DNA of 64,000 nt from Anaerolineae bacterium (GTDB taxonomy: Bacteria; Chloroflexota; Anaerolineae; 4572-78; J111): NCBI GenBank assembly GCA_016926805.1, contig JAFGNV010000063.1, forward strand, positions 1 through 64,000, given 5' to 3'. Numbering within the stretch: the first letter of the stretch is position 1; each line of letters begins with the position of its first letter. The notes under the pieces are model-generated. The model was not told the origin of the DNA, searched no databases, and saw nothing but the letters and a program-made list of their open reading frames with translations. Positions 35,636-45,452 of the stretch are shown piece by piece. Position numbers and translations under genes: made by a program.

Positions 35636-35713
35636 GGTCTGTTCCAAATTTTGGATAGATCAGGGGGAAAACACCCCCCGGCCTGCGGCGCAATGCGTTC
35701 TAAAATTGGGGAC
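35636..35713. repeat. Dispersed repeat F, copy 2
   Basis: GGGTCTGTTCCAAATTTTGGA and TTCTAAAATTGGGGAC flank G- and C-runs (GGGGGAAAACACCCCCC). It has the same layout as 9488-9606 and 55128-55206. It fills most of the gap before thioredoxin; no gene is seen in 35424-35751. Confidence 0.5.
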
Positions 35714-35751
35714 TCATCCGTAAACACTCACTCAATTGATTGGAGAAAAAA

Positions 35752-36081
35752 ATGGCAACTTCCGTACCTATCACCGATGCCAGTTTTGACGCCGAAGTAT
35801 TGAAGTGTGATATTCCGGTGCTGGTTGATTTTTGGGCGGAGTGGTGCGGCCCCTGCAAAACAATTGCGCCCACCCTGGAAGAGATTGCCGCCGAAAATGA
35901 AAATCGGCTTAAGGTTACCAAGCTAGATGTTGACGCCAACCCCCTGGCGGCGAGTCATTACTCTGTGTTGAGCATTCCCACCCTCATTCTTTTCAAGTTT
36001 GGCCAGCCCGTTGAATACATCGTCGGCGCCCAACCTAAAAAGGCTATCCTGGATAAAATAACGCCTTATCTGGACGAATAA
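35752..36081 (+). CDS. trxA: Thioredoxin
   Basis: A 109-residue thioredoxin with the classic active site WAEWCGPCKT, the cis-proline in SIPTLILF and normal length. It donates electrons to ribonucleotide reductase, peroxiredoxins and methionine sulfoxide reductases. The start at ATG 35752 has GGAG upstream; the track's TTG at 35740 includes the ribosome site. It may be alone in its transcript. Confidence 0.95.
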   Translation: MATSVPITDASFDAEVLKCDIPVLVDFWAEWCGPCKTIAPTLEEIAAENENRLKVTKLDVDANPLAASHYSVLSIPTLILFKFGQPVEYIVGAQPKKAILDKITPYLDE

Positions 36082-36084
36082 GCC

Positions 36085-37767
36085 TCATTCTTTGAACACT
36101 ACCGGCAGGTAAGTTTGATAAGGCCCGGCGGCAATGCTGACCTCGTCGATAAAAATATTGGCCCCTGCGCCGCCGTTGTAACTGAAATTAACGCCGACAC
36201 TGCCGGTATACACGTCAGTGGCACCCAATGCCATGATAAAGTGGGTCCACTCCCCAACCGCCTCAAGCGTACGGGTTTGCTGCGGGTTTAAATCTGTTGC
36301 TCCCAACCATGTTGTACCAACACCTTCTCCCAAAAATTCAACCGTAAATGGGACATCATTTTGGTACCACAACGAGAGCAAGGGCCGCTGCATGCCCGTG
36401 ACCACCCCCGTCTGAGAAACGTTGACCGCGTTTGACAACCGCAAACTGCCATGGCCCGTGTGCCGGTCAAGCGTCGAAACGCCGGCCGCCGCGCCATCGC
36501 TCACGCTCCAGTCAGATAGGTCTGTTTCAAAATCGTTGTTGCGGATGGCCTGCTCAACGTCGGTGGGGCGGAGGGTGATGGTCAAATAACCTGCGCCACC
36601 GGGCGGAACTGTCACGGCGGCGGCAGGCGGGGCCACCAGACCGTTGAAATTGTTGGCGATTACCTCAAAATCGCCGGGGCCGGTAACCAGGTTAAACTGG
36701 CCGCCACTACTAATGGTGGATGTTGTTGTACTGCTCACCATCACCGTGACTCCGCTCAAACCCATCCCGGCATGGTCGGTCACTTGGCCGGTTACTACGT
36801 TACCCACCAGCACACTGGTTTCAACCCATAAGCCGGGCAAATCCAGGGTTCCATCGGTTTGCCAGGTGCGCGCCCGGATGGTGTAGGTATGACCGGCCTG
36901 TCCCATAAAAGAGCCGCTGGTGCTCTGATTGGTTTTGTCCTGCAAAGTGATCCAATCACCCCCGGCCTGATCCTGGTACTGCACTTCGTACCCTTTGATA
37001 GACGGGCCAGGGGCCGGGCTGGCCCAATTAGCATTTATCAGCAGGCCGGTAGTCGAGGCGTTCAGGGTGGTAGTTGGGCCGGGCAGAACATATTCCAGGC
37101 GAGCATCCTCAAAAAAGACCATGTCCAAATCGGTATGATTGTAAGAGTCATTTTCAGGGGCATCCACTTTGGCAAACACGGTCATGGCGTTGCCTTCGGC
37201 CGTTGCGGCCACCTGCATGCCGACCCAGGCTTTATCATCGGCATCGGTATTGCTCCAGATAACATCGGGACTGGTAGGGTCGGTGCCGCCGTAGGGGTCA
37301 ATCCCTACCTGCTTGACCATAACCCCATTGGTGTCGGAGTAACCCGGCCCGCGCCAGAAGGTGGCCATTTTGATAAAGAATTTATAGCCATTGCCACGGC
37401 TCAAACTGCTAACCTGCTGGTAAACCCCGGCGTCGTACTCGTAAGAAGACCACATCACCTGGGAGGCATCGCCTTCGATAAAATAATCATACCCGCCAAA
37501 GGCACTGGCAAATTGGGCCGAACTCATCCAGTGCAGTTTGGAAGCATTACCACTGCCGGGATAGGTAGTTTCATCAAGGTAAAAATGGGACCAACCGTCG
37601 GCAATTTTTTCATACTGGCCGTTCCACACCCGGTCAGGAATGTCATTAAAGGGTTTGTTGAAACCGCCGTTAGTCAAAAGATTGGTGGCGATAATGGTGA
37701 GGGGCAAAATTCCGAGGAGAATCAATAAACTACTGAGAACAACAATAATTGATTTAAGACGCTGCAT
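36085..37767 (-). CDS. Large secreted protein with FN3 and CarboxypepD-like domains
   Basis: A 560-residue exported protein. The N-terminal signal segment is IIVVLSSLLILLGILPLTII. Residues 30-230 look like a jelly-roll/CBM-type module (NGGFNKPFNDIPDRVWNGQYE). An FN3-like domain at about 230-320 and a carboxypeptidase-regulatory-like domain at about 325-405 (GQVTDHAGMGLSGVTVMVSS) follow. A second CBM-like jelly-roll precedes the tail YQTYLPVVFKE. It is probably surface-attached or released and may bind glycans. It converges on trxA with 3 bases between the stop codons. Confidence 0.75.
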   Translation of the reverse strand: MQRLKSIIVVLSSLLILLGILPLTIIATNLLTNGGFNKPFNDIPDRVWNGQYEKIADGWSHFYLDETTYPGSGNASKLHWMSSAQFASAFGGYDYFIEGDASQVMWSSYEYDAGVYQQVSSLSRGNGYKFFIKMATFWRGPGYSDTNGVMVKQVGIDPYGGTDPTSPDVIWSNTDADDKAWVGMQVAATAEGNAMTVFAKVDAPENDSYNHTDLDMVFFEDARLEYVLPGPTTTLNASTTGLLINANWASPAPGPSIKGYEVQYQDQAGGDWITLQDKTNQSTSGSFMGQAGHTYTIRARTWQTDGTLDLPGLWVETSVLVGNVVTGQVTDHAGMGLSGVTVMVSSTTTSTISSGGQFNLVTGPGDFEVIANNFNGLVAPPAAAVTVPPGGAGYLTITLRPTDVEQAIRNNDFETDLSDWSVSDGAAAGVSTLDRHTGHGSLRLSNAVNVSQTGVVTGMQRPLLSLWYQNDVPFTVEFLGEGVGTTWLGATDLNPQQTRTLEAVGEWTHFIMALGATDVYTGSVGVNFSYNGGAGANIFIDEVSIAAGPYQTYLPVVFKE

Positions 37768-37892
37768 AAATCTTCCCTTTTGCCTATATTGCTTCCCTCC
37801 CCCTTCCGATATTTTTACTGAGTATCCTATGTGATACGCTTCCGAAAAACAATGGGACTTCTCTCCTTTTTAGCATAGTCTTTTCGTCCTAT

Positions 37893-37918
37893 AAAAAACC
37901 GCCGGCAATTGCCAGCGG
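37893..37918 (-). terminator. Terminator of rimO
   Basis: On the minus strand CCGCTGGCAATTGCCGGCGG is followed by TTTTTT, 27 bases after the rimO stop. The stem is nearly symmetric. Confidence 0.8.
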
Positions 37919-37945
37919 TTGACGTTTTTTCCAGAGTCCAGCCAG

Positions 37946-39322
37946 TTATAACACCAGTATCGGCTCATTGGCGGGGATGGCCACCAGATCGTATTCCAGC
38001 GCACCGGTGACCAATACCGGGATCATTTGCCCCACCGGCAATTCTTTTTCCACCATCACCAAACCATCGATTTCCGGCGCATCACGATAACTGCGGGCCA
38101 TACTGACTCCATCACCCATACCTTCAACCAGCACTTCCAATTTTTGGCCGACCAGTTGCTGATTGCGGACCAGTGAGATGGGCTGCTGCAGGGCCATCAA
38201 CCGTTCCCAACGCGCTTGTTTGGTTTCTTCGTCAATCTGGCCGGGCAGGTCAAAAGCGGGCGTCCCTGGCTCCGGCGAAAAGATGAACGCGCCAACCCGG
38301 TCGAACTGGACTTGCTGCATAAAATCGAGCAAACCTTGAAACTCGGTTTTCGTTTCACTGGGATATCCAACAATGAAGGTGGTGCGCAAAACGGCGTCAG
38401 GCATGATCTGGCGGTAATGTTCAATCCAACGCAGAAGTTTGTCTACGTTGTGGGGGCGGCGCATGCGTTTGAGGGTGTCGGGATAGCCGTGTTGCAGCGG
38501 CAGGTCAAGGTAAGGAATAATTTGCGGATGAGTCGCCATCACCTCAACCAGCCGGTCACTGGCATGGCCGGGGTAGGCATACATCAGACGAAGCCATGTA
38601 ACTTCCGGCGCGGCAGCCACCATCTGTTCCAGTAACAAAGGCAAACCATCCAGCTCACCCCAATCGCGGCCATAAGCGGTGGTATCCTGGGCAATGATGA
38701 TGATTTCCTGAACGCCCGCCGCAACCAATCGCCGGGTTTCGGCCAGAATGTGTTCACGGGGCCGGCTGCGATTGAGGCCCTTGAAGCCGGGAATGGTGCA
38801 AAAAGCGCATGGCGCGGAGCAGCCGTCGCTGATTTTCAGGTAGGCGCTGGCCCGGCCAAATGCCACCTGCTGCCGGTTAAGGGCGATAGTTTCCGGGGCG
38901 ACATCACCCGTTTCGGGCAGGTGGTAAAGCGGCGCAGGACGTTTCTTGGCGCGCAGTTTTTGGATGAAGGGTACAATATCGGCCCAGGCCCGTGTGCCGA
39001 TGAGACCATCCAGACCTCTAACCTGCTCCGCTACCTCGCGGCCAAAACGTTGGGCCATGCAACCGGCGGCAATGAGCAACTGGTTTTTCCTTTTCCGGGC
39101 AGCCAGCGCTTGCAGCGCTCCCATCGACTCGTCTTTGGCGGCCTGTAAAAAGCCGCAAGTGTTAACAATTAACACATCGGCCCGGCGTGGGTCGGCGGTG
39201 TAGCGATAGTTGGCTTGCCCCAGCATCTCGGTGATGCCTTCGCTATCGTATTCGTTTTTGGGGCAACCGAGGGTCAAGAGAAAAAAGGTCGGTTCTTTTG
39301 GTTTGTTTTGTTTTTTGGCCAT
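37946..39322 (-). CDS. rimO: Ribosomal protein S12 methylthiotransferase
   Basis: A 458-residue MiaB-family radical SAM enzyme that thiomethylates Asp in ribosomal protein S12. The N-terminal UPF0004 domain has LLTLGCPKNEYDSEG, NTCGFL and AAGCMAQR, the three cluster cysteines. The radical SAM motif is CSAPCAFCTIP, and a TRAM domain (LEVLVEG...) ends the protein. GLNRSRP and YAYPG separate RimO from MiaB. I start at ATG 39322; the track version (39403) adds 27 residues that do not fit and spans a hairpin. The ribosome site is weak. Confidence 0.93.
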   Translation of the reverse strand: MAKKQNKPKEPTFFLLTLGCPKNEYDSEGITEMLGQANYRYTADPRRADVLIVNTCGFLQAAKDESMGALQALAARKRKNQLLIAAGCMAQRFGREVAEQVRGLDGLIGTRAWADIVPFIQKLRAKKRPAPLYHLPETGDVAPETIALNRQQVAFGRASAYLKISDGCSAPCAFCTIPGFKGLNRSRPREHILAETRRLVAAGVQEIIIIAQDTTAYGRDWGELDGLPLLLEQMVAAAPEVTWLRLMYAYPGHASDRLVEVMATHPQIIPYLDLPLQHGYPDTLKRMRRPHNVDKLLRWIEHYRQIMPDAVLRTTFIVGYPSETKTEFQGLLDFMQQVQFDRVGAFIFSPEPGTPAFDLPGQIDEETKQARWERLMALQQPISLVRNQQLVGQKLEVLVEGMGDGVSMARSYRDAPEIDGLVMVEKELPVGQMIPVLVTGALEYDLVAIPANEPILVL

Positions 39323-39331
39323 CAGTAATTG

Positions 39332-39356
39332 AAAAACAAAACCGGGCGTGGCCCGG
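39332..39356 (-). terminator. Hairpin with T-tract just ahead of rimO
   Basis: On the minus strand CCGGGC-CAC-GCCCGG is followed by TTTTGTTTTT, ending 9 bases before the rimO start. It has the look of an intrinsic terminator or attenuator in the leader. It may instead end an upstream transcript. Confidence 0.5.
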
Positions 39357-39616
39357 CAAAGAAAGTGATGAAGCAAACATACCATAAAATTCAGTTTTGA
39401 CAATTCTGCAAAGCCAACTTATTTTCTGTCCTACTTCAATTGTTTCTCAATAAAAAGCCTCTGACAAGCTGGGAACAGGCAAACTTTATAAATTGAACCT
39501 TAAAAAATGTCGGAGGGTATTGATATTCGTATTAATCTATGTTAAAAATATTAATGTTTATTATTAGTTGATGTCAGGAATATTTACGATGATCAGTACC
39601 AGAACAAGGTGATTCA

Positions 39617-39937
39617 ATGAAAACAGCCAAAACTTACAAATTCAGTCAAATCACGCTCAACCAAATTAGCGACCTGGCCAAATGGTTACCCGCAGAAAGC
39701 GCTACCCACGCTATTGAGATAGCCATCTCTAATTTGCACTCGCAGATTAGAACAGAAGTTGAATTGGACAATGACGAATTAAGTGACCTGATTGGCTTGG
39801 TTTCGCAGGAGCTACAAGACCGGCGAAAAATCACCAACCCTCCCCTTGATACCACCCACGAAATATCCCAACTGAAGACATTGCTGGCCAAACTCAATGC
39901 CTGCTTTGGTGACTATGCCAACTTGCGCCGGCTCTAA
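39617..39937 (+). CDS. Small unknown protein with RHH-like N-terminus
   Basis: A 106-residue protein. YKFSQITLNQISDLAKWL, followed by a helix, resembles the strand-helix-helix start of ribbon-helix-helix regulators. The rest is helical with heptad-like leucines near the end. Neither a toxin partner nor other genes follow on the same strand. AAGG is upstream of ATG 39617 and the preceding gap is A/T-rich. A DNA-binding role is only an inference. Confidence 0.6.
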   Translation: MKTAKTYKFSQITLNQISDLAKWLPAESATHAIEIAISNLHSQIRTEVELDNDELSDLIGLVSQELQDRRKITNPPLDTTHEISQLKTLLAKLNACFGDYANLRRL

Positions 39938-39947
39938 TGTAATTGAA

Positions 39948-41162
39948 TTACTCTCCCAAATGTACTATCACAGGTAACTGTTTTGCCCTATCAGGCAACC
40001 AAACCACTGTCGCAAACAAGGTAAGTATGGCTGGCCCAACCGCAATGATGAAGACAGGTCCAAATTGGCCGGTTGAGCTGTAAATAATTACCGCCAACAA
40101 TGGACCGATGAACAACGAGAGATCCATTAAAGAGTCAAACGCGCCCATCGACACGCCGATGTATTTGGGGTCAAAGGCGTCGGTGGCGTAGACAAAACTG
40201 AGCAAATAGCTGATGGTTTCACCCACGCAAAAGAGGGCATACCAGATTAATATCCCCGCAAAGCCGTGACTGAGCCAGAGGCCCATCCCGGAAACCACTA
40301 TAAATACCTGAGCTACAATCGCAAATGCCCGGCGACCCCACCGGTCTGATAGCGCGCCAACGGAATATGAGACAAAGCTGAAAATCAAGGCGCCGCTGCT
40401 CAAAATCAAGCCAATGTGCCAGGCAGATAAACCAATCACCTGTGATTTGGTCGGCACAAAACTGTAGAAGATGCCAAAACTGAACATCCCGGAGATACCC
40501 AGCAACAAATAGAGATATACCCGCTTGTCGGCAAAAACCGAGCGCAAACCGTAAAACACGCTCAGGCTATGTTCCGACTTTACCCGGCCGGTATCTCGCA
40601 ACAACCCTATTGCGGCCACAAAGGCCACCAACGAAAACAACCCATCTACCACAAACGGCGTTCGCAACGAAACGAGTGAAAACACACTCCCCAGGGCCGG
40701 TCCGGCAATAACGGACAAACCCTGGCTACCGCGCAGAATGCCGAAGAACTTCCCCGGCTGGTCCGTTCCCAATGTGGCCGTAATGGCCAGCAGGGCGGGC
40801 ATGGCAATGGCATCGGCAATGCCACCAGCGACGCGCAGGGCGGTCAATTGCAGCCAATGCGTCGCCACCACGCAAAGCAAGGATGAAACCGAGCCGATGA
40901 GCGTGCCGATGAGAATGAGCGTACGCCTGGCGTAGCGGTCGGCCAGGATGCCGGTAAAGAATTGCACCAATACTACCGTGGCCAGCGCCGCCGACACCAC
41001 TATTGGAATTTCGGCGGAACTTGCGCCCAATTCCCGGGCCAGTTGCGGCAGCACCGGCACCGCCACCAGATTGCTGAGGAAGATGATGAAGGCCATCACC
41101 CCAACGCCGTACATCCGGGTTAGATTTTGTGGGTCAGCCTTAGTTTTTTGAGCCTGCGCCAT
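39948..41162 (-). CDS. MFS transporter
   Basis: A 404-residue major facilitator protein with about 12 membrane helices. The loop 2-3 motif is GILADRYARRTLI, and the repeat half has GALSDRWGRRAF in the equivalent place. It looks like the drug/sugar-efflux group (DHA1-like). Substrate unknown. The real start is ATG 41162 with GGGGAGGG upstream; the track's 12 extra residues are not typical. It converges with the RHH-like gene. Confidence 0.88.
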   Translation of the reverse strand: MAQAQKTKADPQNLTRMYGVGVMAFIIFLSNLVAVPVLPQLARELGASSAEIPIVVSAALATVVLVQFFTGILADRYARRTLILIGTLIGSVSSLLCVVATHWLQLTALRVAGGIADAIAMPALLAITATLGTDQPGKFFGILRGSQGLSVIAGPALGSVFSLVSLRTPFVVDGLFSLVAFVAAIGLLRDTGRVKSEHSLSVFYGLRSVFADKRVYLYLLLGISGMFSFGIFYSFVPTKSQVIGLSAWHIGLILSSGALIFSFVSYSVGALSDRWGRRAFAIVAQVFIVVSGMGLWLSHGFAGILIWYALFCVGETISYLLSFVYATDAFDPKYIGVSMGAFDSLMDLSLFIGPLLAVIIYSSTGQFGPVFIIAVGPAILTLFATVVWLPDRAKQLPVIVHLGE

Positions 41163-41245
41163 GATTTCCCTCCCCTGTTCTCGTTTCCAAACTGCCAAGG
41201 AAAACGCCGTAGACCAGGGGGCTTGGGGATAGCTCCCCCCAACTT

Positions 41246-41313
41246 GCTCCCCCTGTTTTCTTTACTGAAAGAACGATGCAACGCATCGCGGAATGTTGAG
41301 TTTGGAAACAAGA
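41246..41313 (+). repeat. Dispersed repeat A, copy 2
   Basis: A near copy of 88-155, with about 85% identity by eye and same orientation. It lies in the gap between the MFS gene and sdhC. A GGGGCTTGGGG/CTCCCCCC hairpin precedes it. Confidence 0.75.
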
Positions 41314-41398
41314 AAAAATAGAGCATACCACAAAACCAAATTTTGAGACAAATCAGGATGAGACCCAAAATTCCTCAACCCCTTAGCCCCTCAACCCC

Positions 41399-41426
41399 TT
41401 GCCCTCCCTCCAAAAAAAGGTATAAT
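41399..41426 (+). promoter_or_regulatory. Promoter of the sdhCAB operon
   Basis: TTGCCC and an exact TATAAT are 16 bases apart. The -10 box ends about 70 bases before the sdhC start. Confidence 0.6.
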
Positions 41427-41495
41427 GCGGCTACCCTCGTAACACACCACGCCTGGCTGATGGGGTAAACTTTTTACTAGCCAAAGGAGTTTTTT

Positions 41496-42200
41496 ATGAG
41501 CGTAAGAGATTTAAGTATTGTTGCCCTTCCCCAAACCACCGTTGGAAAAAAGGTGATTATGGCCCTTTCCGGCGCTATCTGGATTGGGTATTTACTGATG
41601 CACATGTACGGGAACTTAAAAATCTTTACCGGCCCGGAACACTTCAACGAATACGCCGCCGGTTTGCGCACATTGGGTGCGCCGATTTTTGGTTATGCTA
41701 ATTTACTTTGGGTGGCCCGAATTGTGCTCATTCTCTCATTTGTGCCGCATGTTTGGGCCGGCCTTGTGCTTTACTTCCGCAAACGGAAAAGCCGTGGCAC
41801 CACCAATTATGTTCAACGCAAAAGTCTGCGGGCCGGGCCGGCCACCCTGACCATGGTTTTTGGCGGCATTGCCATTGGTTTATTTATTATTTATCACTTG
41901 TTGCACTTTACCTTTGGCGTGACCGGTATCCATCCCGACTTTAGAGCCCACGATGCCTATCATAATGTTATTATTGGGTTCACCTCATACGCCTATATCC
42001 CCGCTATTATTTACTTAGTCGGTCTGGTGGCAGTGGGGTTTCACTTATACCACGGTGCCTGGAGTATGTGGCAAACGTTGGGATTGAACAACAAAGCCTA
42101 CACCGGTTTGTGGCGCGGATTGGCCTGGCTGCTGGCCCTGGGTATTCCCCTTGGCTTTGCCCTGATTCCCATTGCCGTTATCTTCGGTATTGTGAGTTAA
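41496..42200 (+). CDS. sdhC: Succinate dehydrogenase cytochrome b subunit
   Basis: A 234-residue membrane subunit with five hydrophobic helices, as in the fused single-anchor (type B) complexes that carry two b hemes. Candidate heme histidines lie in [28 protein letters not shown] and FHLYHG. It passes electrons from SdhB to the quinone pool. Upstream GGAG and a promoter place it first in sdhC-sdhA-sdhB. No separate SdhD gene is present, as expected for the type. Confidence 0.9.
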   Translation: MSVRDLSIVALPQTTVGKKVIMALSGAIWIGYLLMHMYGNLKIFTGPEHFNEYAAGLRTLGAPIFGYANLLWVARIVLILSFVPHVWAGLVLYFRKRKSRGTTNYVQRKSLRAGPATLTMVFGGIAIGLFIIYHLLHFTFGVTGIHPDFRAHDAYHNVIIGFTSYAYIPAIIYLVGLVAVGFHLYHGAWSMWQTLGLNNKAYTGLWRGLAWLLALGIPLGFALIPIAVIFGIVS

Positions 42201-42207
42201 GGGGGAG

Positions 42208-44148
42208 ATGATGACATTGTTTAAAAAAGGTTCAATAAAATTGGATGCCCATATCCCCACCGGTCCTATTCAGGATAAATGGGATAAACACCGCTTTGAG
42301 ATGAAATTGGTCAACCCAGCTAACAAACGAAAGTACAAGATTATTGTGGTCGGCTCCGGTCTGGCCGGTGGCTCGGCAGCGGCCAGCTTGGGCGAGCTTG
42401 GCTACCATGTTGACTGTTTTTGCTACCAGGATAGCCCGAGACGCGCGCACAGCGTAGCCGCGCAAGGTGGCATTAACGCAGCCAAAAATTATCAAAATGA
42501 CGGCGACAGTATCTTCCGCCTCTTTTACGATACCGTGAAAGGCGGTGACTACCGCTCCCGCGAGGCCAACGTGTACCGGCTGGCCCAGATCAGCAACGCC
42601 ATCATCGACCAGTGCGTGGCCCAAGGCGTGCCTTTTGCCCGCGAGTACGGCGGCATGCTCGACAACCGTTCCTTCGGCGGGGCGCAGGTATCGCGCACAT
42701 TTTATGCGCGCGGGCAAACGGGCCAGCAGTTGCTGCTGGGCGCGTACCAGGCGCTGTCCCGACAAATTGCGGCGGGCACGGTCAACATGTACACCCGCAC
42801 CGAAATGCTCGATCTGGTGGTCATCAATGGCCGGGCGCGCGGCATTGTCACCCGCGATATGGTGACCGGCGAAATTCGGGCACACATGGCCGATGCGGTG
42901 GTGCTGGCAACCGGCGGCTATGGCAACGTTTTTTATCTCTCCACCAATGCCAAGGGGTGTAATACCACCGCCATCTGGCGAGCCTATAAACAGGGGGCGT
43001 TGTTTTCCAACCCCTGTTTTACCCAAATCCATCCCACCTGCATTCCTCCGGCGGGCGAGCACCAATCGAAACTCACCTTGATGAGCGAATCGCTGCGCAA
43101 CGATGGCCGCATCTGGGTGCCCCGGAAACAAAACGAAACCCGCGCGCCCAACAACATTCCCGAAGACGAGCGCAACTACTACCTGGAAGAAAAATATCCC
43201 GGCTTCGGCAACCTGGTGCCGCGCGACGTGGCCTCGCGGAATGCCAAAACTGTGGTTGACGCGGGCTACGGCGTGGGTGAGCAAAAGAATGGCGTTTATC
43301 TGGATTTTGCCGAGGCCATTGGCCGGCTGGGCCAGAATGTGGTGAAGGACCGCTACGGCAATCTGTTTGATATGTATCAGAGCATCACCGGCGAAAATCC
43401 GTACGAAGTGCCCATGCGCATCTATCCGGCCTCGCACTACACCATGGGCGGGCTGTGGGTAGATTACAATCTGGAAAGCACCATCCCCGGCCTGTTTGTC
43501 ATTGGCGAGGCCAATTATTCCGATCATGGAGCCAACCGCCTGGGCGCCAGCGCCTTGATGCAAGGTCTGGTCGATGGTTATTTTGTGGTGCCGTATACAA
43601 TGGGCAATTATCTGGCCCAGGCCGAGTTGGGTCAGATCGACACGAGCCATCCGGCGTTTCAGGAAACCATGGCGGGGATCAACGCTCACATCAGCCGCTT
43701 GCTGAGCATCGACGGCAACCGCACGCCCGACTCCTTCCACCGGGAATTGGGGAAGGTGGTGTGGGATTACTGCGGCATGGAGCGTAACGAGGCCGGACTG
43801 AAGAAAGCGCTGGAACGTATCCCCGAAATCCGGGCTGAGTTCTGGGAAAATGTCAAAGTGCCCGGCGAAAACAACGACTTGAACCAAAGTTTGGAAATGG
43901 CCGGTCGCATTGGCGATTTTATGGAACTGGCCGAACTGATATGCCTTGACGCCCTCCACCGTACCGAATCGTGCGGCGGACACTTCCGGGAAGAGAGTCA
44001 AACCGAAGAGGGCGAGGCCCTGCGGGACGACGAAAACTTTGCCTACGTGGCCGCCTGGCAGTATGACGGTGATGACAAACCACCCCTACTCAACAAAGAA
44101 TCGCTAAAATTTGAGTATGTGGCCTTAACCCAGCGCAGTTATAAATAG
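42208..44148 (+). CDS. sdhA: Succinate dehydrogenase/fumarate reductase flavoprotein subunit
   Basis: A 646-residue flavoprotein. The FAD fold starts [15 protein letters not shown], and the covalent FAD histidine is in [14 protein letters not shown]. Active-site residues are in the [23 protein letters not shown] and [17 protein letters not shown] segments. It oxidises succinate to fumarate. It starts seven bases after sdhC, and the four-base AGAT next to the ribosome site suggests coupling. The type B form can run in either direction, so fumarate reduction is possible. Confidence 0.95.
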   Translation: MMTLFKKGSIKLDAHIPTGPIQDKWDKHRFEMKLVNPANKRKYKIIVVGSGLAGGSAAASLGELGYHVDCFCYQDSPRRAHSVAAQGGINAAKNYQNDGDSIFRLFYDTVKGGDYRSREANVYRLAQISNAIIDQCVAQGVPFAREYGGMLDNRSFGGAQVSRTFYARGQTGQQLLLGAYQALSRQIAAGTVNMYTRTEMLDLVVINGRARGIVTRDMVTGEIRAHMADAVVLATGGYGNVFYLSTNAKGCNTTAIWRAYKQGALFSNPCFTQIHPTCIPPAGEHQSKLTLMSESLRNDGRIWVPRKQNETRAPNNIPEDERNYYLEEKYPGFGNLVPRDVASRNAKTVVDAGYGVGEQKNGVYLDFAEAIGRLGQNVVKDRYGNLFDMYQSITGENPYEVPMRIYPASHYTMGGLWVDYNLESTIPGLFVIGEANYSDHGANRLGASALMQGLVDGYFVVPYTMGNYLAQAELGQIDTSHPAFQETMAGINAHISRLLSIDGNRTPDSFHRELGKVVWDYCGMERNEAGLKKALERIPEIRAEFWENVKVPGENNDLNQSLEMAGRIGDFMELAELICLDALHRTESCGGHFREESQTEEGEALRDDENFAYVAAWQYDGDDKPPLLNKESLKFEYVALTQRSYK

Positions 44149-44162
44149 GGGATGAAAATAAC

Positions 44163-44933
44163 ATGAATCTGACCTTAAGAATATGGCGACAAAAGAATGC
44201 CCAAACGCCAGGGCAATTGGTAACCTACCAGCTTGAAGACGTTAGCCCCGACTCCTCGTTTTTAGAGATGCTGGACCTGTTGAATGAAAAACTCATTTTG
44301 CAGGGCGACGAACCGGTAGCCTTTGACCACGATTGCCGCGAGGGCATTTGCGGCATGTGCGGTTTGATGGTCAACGGCGTGGCCCACGGCCAGGACCGGG
44401 AGGATGTGAAGGCCATTACCGTGTGCCAGCTTCATATGCGCCACTTCCATGATGGCGAAACCATCACTATTGAACCGTGGCGCGCCCAGGCCTTTCCGGT
44501 ACTCAAAGACCTTATTGTGGATCGCAGCGCCTTTGACCGCATTATTCAGGCCGGCGGTTTTATCTCGGTGGGCACCGGCAGCGCGCCCGATGCTAACGCC
44601 ATTCCCGTTCCCAAAACCAAAGCCGACATGTCGATGGATGCAGCGGCGTGTATTGGCTGCGGGGCGTGTGTGGCGGCGTGCCCCAATGCCTCGGCCATGC
44701 TTTTTACCGCGGCCAAAGTGACCCATCTAGGCACGCTACCCCAGGGTGAAACCGAACGCTACCAGCGGGTGGTGGATATGGTGACCGCAATGGACCAGGA
44801 AGGTTTTGGTGGCTGCACCAATATAGGCGAGTGCGAAGCGGTTTGTCCCAAAGAGATCAGCCTGGATTTCATTGCTCTTATGAACCGAGATTTGATCAAA
44901 GCAACGCTGCAGGGAGTAAAAGCCAAAAAATAA
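44163..44933 (+). CDS. sdhB: Succinate dehydrogenase/fumarate reductase iron-sulfur subunit
   Basis: A 256-residue iron-sulfur protein. The [2Fe-2S] cluster ligands are in [10 protein letters not shown] and the fourth in CQLHMRHF. The C-terminal part has [15 protein letters not shown] for [4Fe-4S] and a third set in [17 protein letters not shown]. It moves electrons from the SdhA flavin to the SdhC hemes. It lies 14 bases behind sdhA and is followed by a terminator, so the operon is three genes long. Confidence 0.95.
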   Translation: MNLTLRIWRQKNAQTPGQLVTYQLEDVSPDSSFLEMLDLLNEKLILQGDEPVAFDHDCREGICGMCGLMVNGVAHGQDREDVKAITVCQLHMRHFHDGETITIEPWRAQAFPVLKDLIVDRSAFDRIIQAGGFISVGTGSAPDANAIPVPKTKADMSMDAAACIGCGACVAACPNASAMLFTAAKVTHLGTLPQGETERYQRVVDMVTAMDQEGFGGCTNIGECEAVCPKEISLDFIALMNRDLIKATLQGVKAKK

Positions 44934-44958
44934 ACCTCAAATACCTGCTTCAAGATGA

Positions 44959-44990
44959 ATGCCTGAGGATAACATCCCCGGGCATTTTTT
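44959..44990 (+). terminator. Terminator of sdhCAB
   Basis: ATGCCTGAGGAT and ATCCCCGGGCAT form a stem around AAC, followed by a T-run. It lies 26 bases after the sdhB stop. Confidence 0.75.
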
Positions 44991-45134
44991 ATAACACTCT
45001 TAAAATCTGCCACATAAGCGTATCCTTATTCTTTTTTCTTAGACTCATAACTGGGTTCTGTTGACATTTGCCGATTTCGCCACCTCAATACGTCTTATGC
45101 GAAAGCGGCTCCAAAAACGCATCCTGAGTAGGCG

Positions 45135-45287
45135 CTAATGCAGTTGGGCGTAAGTAACTCTATAATAATCCTAAGTTTCAACGCCCAACGGCCTGAGTGT
45201 TTCGCGTCAGCCTACGGCTTATATCAGGCATTTAGGTTAGGTGCTTAGAGAAACAACTATCGATCTATTTAACGCCGCGAAACACTA
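45135..45287. repeat. Dispersed repeat D, copy 2
   Basis: It matches 24870-25023 in both hairpins: CAGTTGGGCGTAAGTAA...CAACGCCCAA and GTGTTTCGCG...CGCCGCGAAACACTAG. The spacer between the second arms differs, while the arms are kept. It occupies part of the 518-base gap between sdhB and the gene at 45453. The remaining bases hold no gene. Confidence 0.75.
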
Positions 45288-45452
45288 GCCGTATCGAAGC
45301 TGTGCCCTGAGCTTGTCGTAAGGAGGGCGTTTTTGGCTAGCTTGGTAAAATATCAACAGAATCTATGAAACATCGGGACCGAGCAAATTCGAGTCCTGTC
45401 TTAACAAAATAGGCCTGGCAAAATTGACACAACCCCTGAGGAGGAGGATTTA

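Noticed and set aside
42232-44001. 589-residue open frame opposite sdhA
   Set aside because: It lies entirely antisense to a clear sdhA gene, has no known motif, and reflects GC-rich third positions of the real gene.
45300-45340. Mobile gene or transposon end near CCCTGAGCTTGTCG
   Set aside because: It is a short common inverted-repeat word with no transposase or second end in sight.
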